Assembly (NCBI GenBank): GCA_022432975.1
Contig: CM039514.1
Span: forward strand, 4,261,519 to 4,325,518
DNA: 64,000 nucleotides
Reading direction: 5' to 3'
Origin: Begonia masoniana
Lineage: Eukaryota; Streptophyta; Magnoliopsida; Cucurbitales; Begoniaceae
The notes beneath the pieces are model-generated. The model was not told the DNA's origin, searched no databases, and saw only the letters and a list, made by a program, of their open reading frames with translations. Shown here one piece after another: positions 35,428-47,766 of this stretch (position 1 is its first letter; the number at the start of each line of letters is the position of its first letter). The position numbers and the translations under genes were made by a program.

Positions 35428-36645
35428 TCAACTTGTTTTGATTATCCATGGTTGGTTTGGTATTGGCGTCTTTAGGTGGCCAGTTTTGAACAAATGGCTT
35501 CTTGCCTTTGCTCGTGTATGAAATTTGTTATTTTTGAAGATTCGAGATGTAAACTTGTTATCTTCGGTGGCTCTTGGAGTGAATTTGGGCATGAAAATAG
35601 CCTTTTTCTTCCTCTTTAGTTGCCTCTCAATGGTTTGAGCCATTTGTGCAACTCTTTCCATAGAGTCCAAGGCTTGCATCTCGACAAGATCACCAATGTC
35701 ACGGTTAAGGCCACGTATAAATCGAGCTATAACGTGATCTTTGGGTTCATCAATACCTCTTCGGATCTTTAGAGTTTCGAACTCCATGAGGAATTCATCC
35801 ACAATTTGACTTCCTTGTCGGAGGTTTTGCATTTGTAGGAAGATTTCTTAACGGTAATGGCTTCACACAAATCTTCTTGCCATGTGTGCCTTCATAGTCC
35901 ACCAGGTTGCGATTGGTTCGTCTCTCGCTTTGTGCTCTTTGGTTCTTTAGGTTGACCCACCAAAGGGCAGCGTAACCCATCAATTCAGTCGATACGAGTT
36001 TTACTTTCGAACTCTCCAACTAGTCGTAGTAATCAAATACTCTCTCGACTTTATCAACCCAATCGAGGAATGTGCTCCCATCGCTTGCTCCATTAAATGG
36101 GGGAATTATATTTTTAAAGTTCTTTATCTCGTCATTATCTCTTCTCCTTGTAGGGGTATGTCTTCGTTATCCTCGTCACCCCAATAAATATCGTCCAATG
36201 ATTCTCGGCGGCGATGCCTCTTCCTCGGTTGCCCTCCTTGTCTCCCTCGTGGAGATTCTTCGTCCCTCCTCCTTCGGGGTGAATCTTTGTATCTCCTCCT
36301 TCCTTCATTCCTCGTTCGTATAGGGGATTCCCCATTTCTTCTCCCTTGGGGAGATGCTTCATCCCTCCGTAATCTCAGGGATTCATCATATCTTCTTCTC
36401 TGAGGAGATTCTTCGTTTCTTCGCCTTTGAGGAGATTCTTCGTATCTTCTAGTTCGAGGGGACTCTAGGTCTCGTCGTTGTTGTGGGGAGTTATGGGGGG
36501 ATTCCCTTCGATTGTTGTTCCTCATTGATTCCTCGAATCTCAAATTCATGTCTTGAATTTGTTGGCTTAGGGTAATAAGGGCTTCATTTATCCCATTAAT
36601 TTGTCCTTGCATACTCGACTCACCTTCTGGTTGAGTAAGAGCCAT
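35428..36645 (-). pseudogene. gag: gag of element F
   Basis: It starts MALTQPEGESS, followed by a coiled segment (ALITLSQQIQDMNLRFEESM) and a long Arg/Glu/Ser tract of repeated RRNEESPQ-type units (residues ~55-155). After a frame break come the capsid-like AALWWVNLKNQRA and LRQGSQIVDEFLMEFETLKIRRGI blocks. The repeat tract resembles an SR-rich protein but precedes an unmistakable gag and pol. It is not functional. Confidence 0.8.
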
Positions 36646-37867
36646 GAGATGTGGGTTTGGGTTTCCTTGCCCCTATTTTGTTCCCTTAAAGCTCCACTTC
36701 TTGTTTGCATCGTACCCTAAAGTTTTAGGAAAATTTTAATTAGGTTTGAGTGTATTTCTAGTCTCGGGATGGGAAATAGGTTAACACCTAAGCTAAATTT
36801 TGGGATATAATATTTCTCTCTTGTTTTTTTTACTTTCTAAAAGGGAAAAACAACTAAAACAATGTACAATTCAGAAAGTAAACTAGTTGAAAATAGCTTG
36901 AAAACTAGGCAATTTGTTGATAAAACTAGATGAGGTATTTTCACAAACACTTATCAAACTAATTGATGGGTGCTTAGAAAAACAGTTTTCTTGTGATTTT
37001 TAACCGATTTGCATGCTACTTTTCACAATAGTTTTACGTCCAAGTTAATTAATTTAATACTCCATTTAATCCTCAAATACTTAGTGAATAAGACCATGAT
37101 AAATTGGTTAATTAAGGTCATCAACTAATTAGAAAATTTCAACCCAGAATTACCAATCTAGTTACACTACATAAAAAAAAAAAAAAATATTTGAATTTCA
37201 GTTGCATGTTCATTTACTATCATGTTTAAACCTCAAGTTGATTACTTTAATGTATGATTTGTCATTTTAATCTTCAATGAACATTAATATAACAGATTCG
37301 TGACAAAAAAATAGCAATTGATTAGAAAATTTTTTAATTTGTATGTTATTTTAGTTAGGTCATTTTGTCGAATACCTTTCAAACTCCTTTATGTAACATG
37401 TAAAGGCAGTGACTTTTAATGCGATTTTTGCCCACAATCAATCAAATTAGAGTCTAAACATGCTAATAACTATACTATGTGAATAACGTCTGATCAAATC
37501 ACCCAAAAACAGCAACCAAAAACAATGATAAGTTCAATATAGCAAGCTGTTCTACGAGCAGAAAATTGAAATTGTAGAAATGAAATACCGACAATAAATG
37601 TAATGGAAACAACGTTTACTCACTTAATTGACTCTCATAAAATGTTAGACAATAATAGAAGGTTAATATGAAAGTGATAGGTCCACAAATAAATGAAAAC
37701 TTGCTACCAAAATGTAACCAAGCCCGTGGGTTTTAAACCACACAAATCTGGAAAAGAAAAAGTTAGCTGTAGATTGTAACTCAACTTAAACGAACAATGC
37801 AGCTAAAGCTTTGTAAATAAGTGCACAAATAAAAGGTACCAAAATGTTCCCATGGATGTTAGCTACA
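36646..37867 (-). other. 5' untranslated region of element F
   Basis: Non-coding AT-rich leader between the gag start and the primer site; no ORF or nested element recognised. Confidence 0.6.
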
Positions 37868-37878
37868 CTCTGATACCA
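37868..37878 (-). other. Primer binding site of element F
   Basis: CTCTGATACCA on the plus strand, the complement of TGGTATCAGAG (initiator tRNA-Met type), four bases from the right LTR. It proves that the right LTR is the 5' LTR. Confidence 0.88.
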
Positions 37879-40564
37879 AAAATGATGGGGGTTAACTTGA
37901 AAAGATCCAAGTTAGCAACCCATTTACAGAATTGGGTCTGCTTGGTAGCACCCGAGAGCAACCAAAATGTACAGCGGTATAAATGATTGAAAAGGTGTCA
38001 AAATGAAATGTGTTCTTCAGATAAAATGCAGCCAAGAGACAGATGTTTAATATGGTGTAAAGCGATGAAGGTGTTACATGAAGAAAATAAAAGATAAAAT
38101 GAAAACCCCTGAGCCGGCCGAGTGAGGTATTGATAATCCTCTCGGCTATGTTCTTTCAATGAAGAAAACCGACCTTTGGGAATGGTATTTACCCTTCTCT
38201 TATAGTTCCAGCCTCAAGAGGACTTGGAGAAGAGGGAGGGGATAAGAGCTTACAAACTACCACACGCTTAGAAGCAATGAAGGGCGACTCCACACAGTTT
38301 GAGCAAACCGTGGCTTACCTTGGGCACCAACCCTTGGTAACTCCAATGGCACCAACCTTTGGAAGATGATATCGCCTAAACAAAACCTGGTTTTTAGGTG
38401 AATATGCCGAGGTATATTGATGATCAAAAGACCCTTACAACCACCAATATTCATGCATTTATAGGACTTCTAAATAGCCAGGATTTTACAATGACCGTTG
38501 ATGTAACACCCAGAGTTTTTCTATATCGTGCGTGGCCTTAGATTTAGATGAGTAAGGGTAGCTTAATGTTAAGTGATGAGAGTTTTAAGTTTGAAGCAAA
38601 GTGAAGAGTAAAAGTGAGGGTTGATCAAGTCAAGGGAAAATTAACCAATAAAATTTAAGAGAACAAAGGATGGATTGTGGTGTGTTGGAGGAGTGAACCA
38701 CGTTGGGTTAGTGAAGGAAAGAGGGAAGTGGCTATTTTATAAAAAAGAAAAGTTTGGTGGGAAATTTTCAAAAGTAGAAAAGTGGTAGGTTAAATTGTGG
38801 TTTTCTCTTCTTTTTCCCTTCACCTTCCACGATTTGCCCTACCTCCATAGCTGAGCTCTCTCCTCTTCAATTCATCACGTTTTTGCAAGGTTTCAAGGTA
38901 AAATTGATTGGGTTTTTAGTTTTATACATTTAGGTGTTGGATTTTAGTGTTGGAGGTGTGTTTTGTGAAGGTTTGGTTAGGGTTTGGAAAACCCTAAATG
39001 AGTATTCCGAAAATTTCATACCTTAGCTAGTTTCCTTCCTAATTTTAGTGTTTTAAAGGTTAGAGGGATTAGTTTAGGTTGTTTTTAAGGAGAGATTAAA
39101 GTTTTGGTGAAAGTTATACAAAAACCAGTTTTGTGATTATTGTGCACCGAATCTGTTTCTGGGATTTTTGATTAGTCATGGATGGTTAATTTGAGTGTTT
39201 CAATGGAAATTAGACGTGTGGAGGTTTACGGATTGGGATGGCATGTCCAAATCCGTTGAAAAACGAAAAAGTTATGGCCGATTGAAGTTGGACACCGAAA
39301 CTTGTGGAAAAATCGGGTTTAGGGATTTCAATTTGTGAATTGTGTAATTTGTGATTAGTTTTGGTTAGGAAATTCCTTAAAATGTCTTAGAGTATTGCTA
39401 AGTTGATTTTCTAATTCTTAGGTTGACGAGCGAGTAATTCAGTTGGACAAAGTGATCAATCAAGTGTCGAGCAATCAAGTAAGTAGTGGTTTGCCATCGT
39501 TTTGCCTTTAGGTCTACACCATGGAACGGTAGGGTTAATGATTTTTTGTTTCGCATTGTGTGGTGTTGCATATTCTTTTAACATGCATCATGGTTTTAAA
39601 TTACGCAAAATACGAGTTTTCTTGCATTGTTTTGAATTGCGAGAGTGAAATGTAATCAGATAAAAAGAATTGCAAACTTAGTCTTGATTAGAGTTGCCTT
39701 GTCGGGAACAAGTGCTGGAGTGTAGCACCCCGAGGGGACCTCTATGAAAGATGCCCGGCTAAAATACGTAATGGTCGTGAGTATGAACTTCTAGACGATT
39801 CTAAGGTTCTACGATCGACGTGGAGGGAGATTTTGGATAGCCATCCTAAACGGTCATGGGATGATTGCTATCTGGTCTTGCTCTGGTGGTTCTGAGTGTG
39901 GCCGTCCTAGACGGTTATAGGATGTGAGCCTACTCGATTCACATGGCTTATGAAATGATTAAAACAACGAACATGAAAAGGAGCACATCTGAGTGTTAGA
40001 AACTGCATATGATAGGGTTGGTTGCATTGTGTTTTGTTGCATTCGTTATTCCCTACTTACTAAGTATTAGGCTTACTTTTTGTGTTCTATGGTGTAGGTG
40101 ACGACTTATATTCAGGTGAGCTAGATGAAGGAGCCCAGGATTAGGCAGCAGTCGATGGCGCACAGGGCAAGCCGGTGTGGATATTTGTCGGGGCAATTCG
40201 ACCATAGTTTTCCGAGGGTTGTGGCAAGTCGATATTTTGGGATGTTATATAGCTTTCTAACTATTTGGGATGTGTGAAATATTTGGTTGTTTTGTTGGAT
40301 ATGATGTATGTGAATAGTAGTGGTTTTACAACTGTTTGAATTTCATGTTTATGGTTTGAAAGAAATTCAGTCGTTATACCGCTCGTTTTTGTCGTATTGC
40401 AAACAATATAGGGTTCATTTGTTTCAATGCTTTCGTTAACATTTTTAAGTCGGTTTTCTAAGAATTTTACGGGGCACGGAGTCGGGGATGTCGGGATTGT
40501 TTGGGATGAATTTTTGGTGAATTGGAATTGTTTGGCTTGATGAAAAATTGAGATGAAGTAAAAA

Positions 40565-40794
40565 AGGGCGCTGATGGACGAGAGGGGCGCGCGCTGGGCA
40601 AGGGAGGCGCGCGCAGAGGGTACGCTGGGCGCTGCGCGCCCAGCGCTGATCGATCGGCGGATAGTGCTGATCGATTGGCGCATTACTATTCCTCACGATC
40701 GGCAACAAGAGAGGTTGCCGATCGATCAGCACGTGCTGCGCGCGCGGGGTAGTGCGCACAGGCGCACGCAATGTGCGCGCGCGGTGTAACGCCC
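40565..40794 (+). repeat. GC-rich palindrome zone of LTR E
   Basis: CpG-rich stretch with GCGCGCGCTGGGC, a perfect hairpin GCTGGGCGC-TGC-GCGCCCAGC (40624-40644) and GCTGATCGATCGGC words. It stands out sharply against the AT-rich flanks. Solo LTR D inserted at its right edge. Confidence 0.85.
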
Positions 40795-41266
40795 CGAATT
40801 ATATAAACCCGGTTTGTTACACATAGCTCGAACATAACTAAGAAACTCTGGACTAAATTTAAAACTTCGCTCAAAAGTCAAAATTTGACATTTTCTAAAA
40901 CCTCAAAACATTTGAAGTCTTGCAGCGGAAATCATTTGAGCAAAAATAGAGTTAAACAAAACTATAGAACAATGCTTGAATAATCGGTTGGGATGTTAAG
41001 GAATAATCGGTCAAAAGAAATAAAGGTTTAAATCGCGAAATACTTTAAAAGTTGCAAAGGTCAAACGCATCTGCCACTGAGCAAGGTCAACGGAAGTGGC
41101 TGAAGTAGAAAACAGAAGGCTCTTCCGGTGACAAAATGACAAAGCCCCTTTAGTTCTATCTCAAGACAAAACAAAACTGTTTACATTGCCCGGTCACCAC
41201 GTGACAAAACCCATTGCTCGCAGCCACCGGTCATAAGACGACAAAAGTCTTCCTACATCTTTCCGA

Positions 41267-41439
41267 TGACGTCAGCCGGATGATTTCCATCACCCAATAA
41301 ACTAAATCTCACATCCACCGGTGACGTCAGCCGGATGATTTCCTTCATCCGATCGACCTTACCTCACATCCACCGGTGACGTCAGCCGGATGATTTCCTT
41401 CATCCGATCGACTTTATCTCATCTCCACCGGTGACGTCA
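41267..41439 (-). promoter_or_regulatory. TGACGTCA array in LTR D, 55-bp period
   Basis: TGACGTCA at 41267, 41322, 41377 and 41432, each followed by GCCGGATGAT and set in a CCACCGG...CCGAT context. The spacing is exactly 55 bp three times, so this is a small tandem array built on the ACGT-core palindrome. bZIP binding is an inference. Confidence 0.75.
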
Positions 41440-42297
41440 GCCGGATGATCTCCTTCATCCGATAGACTAAATCCGCCGGTAGACAAAAACACAAAACATC
41501 CACCGGTGAACTTCATTCACCAATGGTGGAGCTTACAAACTTTACTCAAAACATTCAAAATAGTCTGACCCCAAATAACATCTGACATTCAACAAATAAC
41601 CATTAACAAAAGAACAACGTCTGTATCCTCGACATAACTTTGGAAATAATAAACTCCAACTACATTTAAATCACGTTTTCTTTGGCAGAGAAGAAAATCT
41701 CGAGAGTATTAAACATCAAATAACTACTGTCATTAAATTCTCAGCACTCATCAATAAAATACTTAACTACTATAACTTCACCTACAGACATATGTTAAAC
41801 CGCCTCATCAGAGCACCAAACCGTGGCATAAATGTGCTTCAACAGCTTCACCTATTCCTCAGTAAATTCAGAGAACTCTCCAGTAGATACCTCAACACCT
41901 ACATCACAAAACTCATCTATTAGCCTAATGCTAAGCAAGTAAAGCAATAATGAAATGGAATACTGAAACATAAATCCTAATCATGTAGTTTCTACTTTCA
42001 CAACTCAGTTGCAATTTCGTTCATTCACTGATATGATCCCTCAGTTCCATTGGAAAGTGGATCAACTTTCCCAAAGTCATACATCCTCTTCTCGATTAAG
42101 GGGCGGATTAGTTCCCTTAACAGCTGATCTGATCCCTCAATTCCATTGGGAAAGGGATCAGTTCTCCCAAAGTAATAAATCTTCTACTCAATTAAGGGGC
42201 GTATTACTTCCCTTAATAGCTAATCTGTTTCAATCTGTTCATACCTTGCCATAACATTTCATATAAATTCATTTTCGTATTTCTTCAAAAACATGAT

Positions 42298-44557
42298 TGT
42301 AACACCCGACTTTAATTAAAAATTTAAAATAACAGATAAATCTATTAAGTATAATCGATGAATGAAATTTTAGTATAATGTAGGTTAGGTTGAAGAATGA
42401 GTAAGTAAGGGCGTAAGGGTAATTGGCAAATTTGAAAGTGGATAAGGTATTTAAGGCAAAAAGTTTAGAGTAGCCGCCACCACTACTCATTTTCTTTCCC
42501 TTTCGGTCTTCAGCTCGAACGGCAGAAATCTCTAGGCGATTCTCCTGCCCGATTCTCCTTCAACCTAGGTAAGCCCTCCTTGTTTTCTTGCGATTTTAGT
42601 AGTTAGATAGCTGAGGGAGTACAATGTGAGGAGTTTCGAGGAATGTTGTGATTTAGAGTAGGTTCGGGCTGAGCGACTATTGAGAATACCCGAGTTGTGG
42701 GGTTTCAAATTTGGTTCCTCAAACTCCTGTATTGATTCTGTGAAGTTTAGTGAAAGTTTGATATATGTACTATTATGATTTTAGGTGAGCGAGCTTCTGA
42801 AGTAGCATTTAGCCGAGCGATTTCCAGGGAGCCAGGTAAGTAGAGTTTGTTTGTGCATTCGGGCCTACATCACAAACAGTAGGATTTATGTATGTTTGTA
42901 TGTTTATTTCCAGTTGTCATGCATCATGTTTTGAAAGATTACGAAAATGAATTTACATGAAACGCATGGTAAATGTGAGCAGGATGATCAGAACAACTGT
43001 TAAGGGGGATTAATCCGCCCCTTAATTGAGAACAGAGGATTGAGGTTTTGGGAAAAGTGATCCACTTCCCAATCCTACAGGGGGATCAGACCAGTTAACT
43101 GTTAAGGGAATTAATCCGCCCCTTAATTGAGATCAGAGGATGTATGCTTTGGGGGATGACTGATCCACTTTCCCATCGTACAGAGGGATCCACAGAGAAC
43201 AAATTTGAATACAACTGAGATGAGAAAGTAGAGATTGCATGTTTAGGGAAATTTTTGTTTCATTAATTCATTTCATTCAATGCTCTACTTGCTTAGCATT
43301 AGGCTAATAGATGAGTTTGTGATGTAGGTGAAGAAGTTACTGAAGGTGTGTTTACCGACCAATAAGAGGACCAGGCTGGTTGGAGGAGCATTTTCAGGCA
43401 TCGGTTTGGCCATCTGTTGAGGCGGTTTAATCCATGGCTGCAGGTGTTGAGTTGGGAGTAACTAGTTCAGTATAGATGTTTCTTTTTCTGAAAATTTTTA
43501 TGATAGTAATGTTTTCAAAACTTTGAATACATTCTGAGAATCTTTGATATTAGTGTTCTGTTGGGTTTTGAAAATACTTTTTTCTACTGGATTTGAGTGA
43601 TGTAATGATTTGATCTGTCTCTGATTGGTCTTAGTAAAATGCTTAAATCCTTTGATAGTCAGAGCTTTCTTGGAATACAGCAGAATTGCTGTTCTGAAGT
43701 CTATCGGCAGATGTTGGATGAAGGAGTCATCCGGCTGACGTCATCGGTAGATGAAAGTGGTAAGTCTTGTCGTCTAGCGATCGGCAGATGTTGGATGAAG
43801 GAGTCATCCGGCTGACGTCATCGGTAGATGAAAATGGTAAGTTCTGTCGTCTAGCGATCGGCAGATGTTGGATGAAGGAGTCATCCGGCTGACGTCATCG
43901 GTAGATGAAAGTGGTAAGTTTTGTCGTCTAGCGATCTGCAGATGTTGGATGAAGGAGTCATCCGGCTGACGTCATCGGTAGATATAAGTTGCAAGTTGTC
44001 GTCTAGCGATCGGCAGATGCTGGAGGAAGGAATCCCCCGGCTGACGTCATCGGTAGATGTAAGTAGCAAGTTTTGTCGCCTAGTTATCGGTAGATGCAGT
44101 CTACCGAGAGTTGTCCTGTTTGTATATCTTCCGGCTGACGTCATCGGAAGATGTAGGTAGTGTTTGTCGTTTTGTGACCGGTTGATATAACCGAAGTTTT
44201 GTTGTTTGTCATCGGTAGAGGCCTCCTATTTTCTATTTCTGTTTCTTGTCTTGACTTTGTCGTCGGCAGATGTGTTTGACTTCTGCAATTTCATGGGTAT
44301 TCCACATTTTTAAAGCTTTATATTTTTGGCCCATTATTCTTAACACTTCCAACAATTATTTTAAAATGTTTTCACAGATTATTTAACTTCATTAATGTTC
44401 GATTGATTTCTGCTGCAAGTTTTAAAATACATCGAGTTTTAGAAAATGTCAAATTTTGACTGTCGAGTGAAATATTTTTAAATTTAGTATCAAGTCGTCA
44501 TGGTTCGGTTCAGTGTGTTGAGTAGCAAACCGGGTTTAGATAACTCGGGGCGTTACA
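42298..44557 (+). repeat. 5' LTR of element B
   Basis: TGTAACACCCGAC...GGCGTTACA. A TATA-like TATTTAAG lies at 42448, about 150 bp in, so U3 is short. Splice-like sites: donor CTAG/GTAAGC at 42569, acceptor TTTTAG at 42784, donor CCAG/GTAAGT at 42836, and acceptor GATGTAG at 43327. The long second intron-like stretch holds a duplicated ~130-bp unit with TTAATCCGCCCCTTAATTGAG (43002-43200). A TGACGTCA array follows. Confidence 0.95.
43736..44143 (+). promoter_or_regulatory. TGACGTCA array in 5' LTR B, ~77-bp period
   Basis: Six TGACGTCA palindromes at 43736, 43813, 43890, 43967, 44042 and 44136. Units of about 77 bp carry GATCGGCAGATGTTGGATGA, then CATCCGGC, TGACGTCA and TCGGTAGATG. The 3' LTR has the same array from 58842. 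Overlapping ORFs on both strands (43881-44160) are translations of the repeat, not genes. Confidence 0.8.
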
Positions 44558-44560
44558 AGT

Positions 44561-44572
44561 TGGTATCAGAGC
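44561..44572 (+). other. Primer binding site of element B
   Basis: TGGTATCAGAGC, complementary to initiator tRNA-Met 3' end, three bases after the 5' LTR. Confidence 0.93.
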
Positions 44573-44712
44573 CATTTGGTTAAACCGTTCAAAGAATTAC
44601 TCAACAGAGCCGATCGTTGCATGGAAGTACTCCAACAACTGTAAGTGTTTATGTTAGTTTTAGTTATTAGATATTTATGAGAATAGTTAACATTTTACAG
44701 GAATATAGTAAA

Positions 44713-47700
44713 ATGTCCAGACGACCAGGGAGACCAAGAGTACAGAGGGAGACGCCAAACCCGGAAAGTACTGAGAATTCTGGTGTGATCAGGCAGCTGA
44801 CAGACTTGGTACGTCAACAATCTGATATGATGCGCCAGCAGTCCGATCAGTTGGGACTGCTACTGAACCGAGAGGTACAAGGGAGTGCCAACTCGGGTTC
44901 CAATAATGAACAGGCAGGAGAGAGGTTTAGGAGGTTGCGACCACCCACTTTTGATGGAAATTCAGCTAATCCAATTGTGGCCGAGGAATGGTTGAAAAAG
45001 ATAGAAAGCATGTTTAGGTGTGCAAATGTGGGAGATGGAGAAAAGGTCATTTTGGCAACCTTCCACTTTGCCGGTGATGCTCAACTCTGGTGGGAGACGA
45101 TGGAGACCACCCATGATGTTCTTGCGATGACTTGGACACAATTTAAGGAAATTTTCTATGAGAAGTATTTTAACCGTACTGTACAGACCACAAAGAAGTT
45201 GGAGTTCATGAACTTGAAACAGACAGGGACCGTAGCTGAATACAGCAGACAATTTGAATCCCTATCAAGGTTTGCCGGACACCTCGCACGCAGGGATGAG
45301 GATAAGGTGTTCCAATTGGTGCATGGGCTGAAACCTGAGATTTATGGAGGAGTCAAGTTCTAGGGTATAAAAGGATCGTCCTACAGTGAAGTAGTGTCCA
45401 CAGCATTAGAAGTGGAAGAGGCAGAGATGAGGTGTGCTGGGTTTAGTGCGGCTCCACGAAAGTTCACCCAGCCACACCATCACAAGGGAACGAAGAGGCC
45501 CGGTGAGGGCCAGGGCGGTCAAGGGAAGGAGAAGAAGACACCAGATACTAGGAAGTTCCCTCAATGCCCAAAGTGTTCAAGATTTCACCCGGGAGAGTGT
45601 AGAATTAGCGCGGGGAAGTGTTTCAACTGTGAGGAGACCTGGCATCTGCTTAAGGATTGCCCAAAGCCCAGAGTCCTTCGCTGTTATAATTGTAATAAAG
45701 TTGGCCACATGAATAGGGATTGTCCAGCTCTGAAGAATGGCCCTGTGAATGCTAAGCCAAGAATATTCTCCATGGTAGAATCGGGTGATGAAGATCAGCC
45801 TGCTGTTGTGTCAGGTACCATACTAGTCAATTTTATGCCTGCTTTTACTTTAATAGATTCAGGTGCAACACATTCCTTCATAGCGTCTGCCTTTGCTGAT
45901 AAATTAGACGTCGAGTCTTCACTTTCTGAGCATATGTTCAATGTTGCTTTACCTTCTGGCGAACGCATGCGTTCTAGCCGTGTGCTGCTTAATAGTGTAG
46001 TGACAGTAGGAGATAAGAACCTACCTGCTGATCTCATTATTTTAGAGATCATGGGATTTGATGTAATCTTAGGAATGGATTGGCTGTTTAAGCACTATGC
46101 CACAATAGACTGTAGAACTGGAATAGTTAGTTTCCAACCCCCTGGTGGTTCGAAACACACCTTTCAAGCCTCAAGGAGAGACAGAAGAATGTCTGTTTTA
46201 TCCTCTGTCGGCGCTAAACCTTTCCCGTGTAGTGAGTATTCATGCTTTCTGGCCAGCGTATTAGACACAAAGCTGGTAGGAGAACCGAGTCTCCAAAAGG
46301 TTCCAATAGCTCAAGATTTCCCTGAAGTTTTCCTTGATGACCTGCCTGGTTTACCACCTGATAGAGAGATCGAATTTGTGGTGGATGTCTATCCTAGTGT
46401 TGAACCTATATCTAAGAATCCATACAGATTGGCACCAAAGGAACTCAAGGAATTAAAGAAACAGTTAGAGGAACTGTTGGAAAAAGGATTCATACGGCCA
46501 AGTTATTCACCGTGGGGTGCACCAGTTCTATTTGTTAAAAAGAAGGATGGATCAATGCGTATGTGCATTGACTATAGAGAATTGAATAAGTTAACAGTCA
46601 AAAATAAGTACACATTGCCTAGGATCGATGATTTGTTTGACCAACTTCAAGGTGCACGAGTTTTCTCTAAGATTGACTTAAGATCAGGGTACTACCAATT
46701 GAGGGTTAAGTCTGAGGATATACCAAAGACTGCCTTTCGTACGAGATATGGACATTACGAATTTTTGGTTATGTCTTTTGGTTTGACAAATGCACCAGCA
46801 GCCTTTATGGATCTCATGAATAGGGTGTTTCATGAGTATTTGGACAAGTTTGTCATAGTATTCATAGACGACATTCTGATCTATTCTAGAACTAAGAATG
46901 AGCATGCAAGGCATTTAAGCTTGGTATTAGGATTACTAAGGCAGCACCAACTTTATGCCAAGTTTTCTAAGTGTGAGTTCTGGTTGGACCAAGTTCACTT
47001 TTTAGGACATGTCATCTCTGGGGACGGCATATCTGTTGATCCAGCAAAAGTTCAAGCAGTTAAGGAGTGGCCCCAACCGAAGAGTGCTACTGATATTCGA
47101 AGTTTTCTTGGACTAGCAGGGTATTACAGAAAGTTCATTGAAGGATTTTCAAAGATTGCTACACCCCTTACTAAGTTAACCAGGAAAAATGTGAAGTATA
47201 TATGGATCGATGAATGTGAACATAGTTTCATGACCTTGAAACAGAAACTAACCAATGCTCCAATTTTAACCCTTCCAGCTGTGGATGGTAAATTTAGTAT
47301 TTACTGTGATGCTTCCAAGGTTGGTCTTGGATGTGTGTTAATGCAAGATGGTAAGGTCATAGCTTATGCCTCTAGACAGTTGAAAACTCATGAGAAGAAT
47401 TACCCTACCCATGATTTAGAATTAGCTGCTGTAGTATTTGCACTTAAGATTTGGAGGCACTACTTGTATGGACAGCCTTGTGAAATATTTTCGGATCATA
47501 AAAGTCTGAAGTATATTTTCACGCAGAAGGAATTAAATATGAGGCAACGTAGATGGTTGGAGTTTGTTAAAGACTACGATTTTGAGATTAAATACCACCC
47601 TGGTAAGGCCAATATGGTGGCTGATGCATTAAGTAGAGTAATACCGTCAGCCTCAGCTTTGACTCTGGATATGCCGGTGGCCTTAGAGTCTGAATTTCTT

Positions 47701-47766
47701 AAGTTTAACCTAGAAACTGTGTCCAATGTATCAGCTATGCTTTCTGCCATCTCTTTGAAACCTACT
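44713..47766 (+). pseudogene. gag-pol: gag-pol of element B, first part
   Basis: The likely start is ATGTCCAGACG (44713); an in-frame upstream ATG lies at 44677. Capsid blocks are AEEWLKKIESMF, LWWETME and FKEIFYEKYF. A TAG at 45361 interrupts; element C has Ser there. Nucleocapsid has two CCHC fingers ([14 protein letters not shown], with Trp in place of the usual Gly, and [14 protein letters not shown]). Protease has [10 protein letters not shown] near 45853. RT has FIDDILIYS near 46862. RNase H holds [11 protein letters not shown] (47305) and [11 protein letters not shown]. The frame is open from 45364 to the insertion point of C after 47766, where it runs a few codons into the C LTR. Confidence 0.93.

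Noticed and set aside
36124..36645. Arg/Glu/Ser repeat ORF resembling an SR splicing factor
   Set aside because: It lies in frame order with capsid, protease, RT and integrase remnants of element F and sits where gag should be; the repeat tract is part of gag.
43881..44160. Overlapping ORFs of about 80 codons on both strands, duplicated at 58987-59266
   Set aside because: They translate the 77-bp TGACGTCA repeat of the B LTR; no codon bias or domain, and identical copies exist only because the LTR is duplicated.
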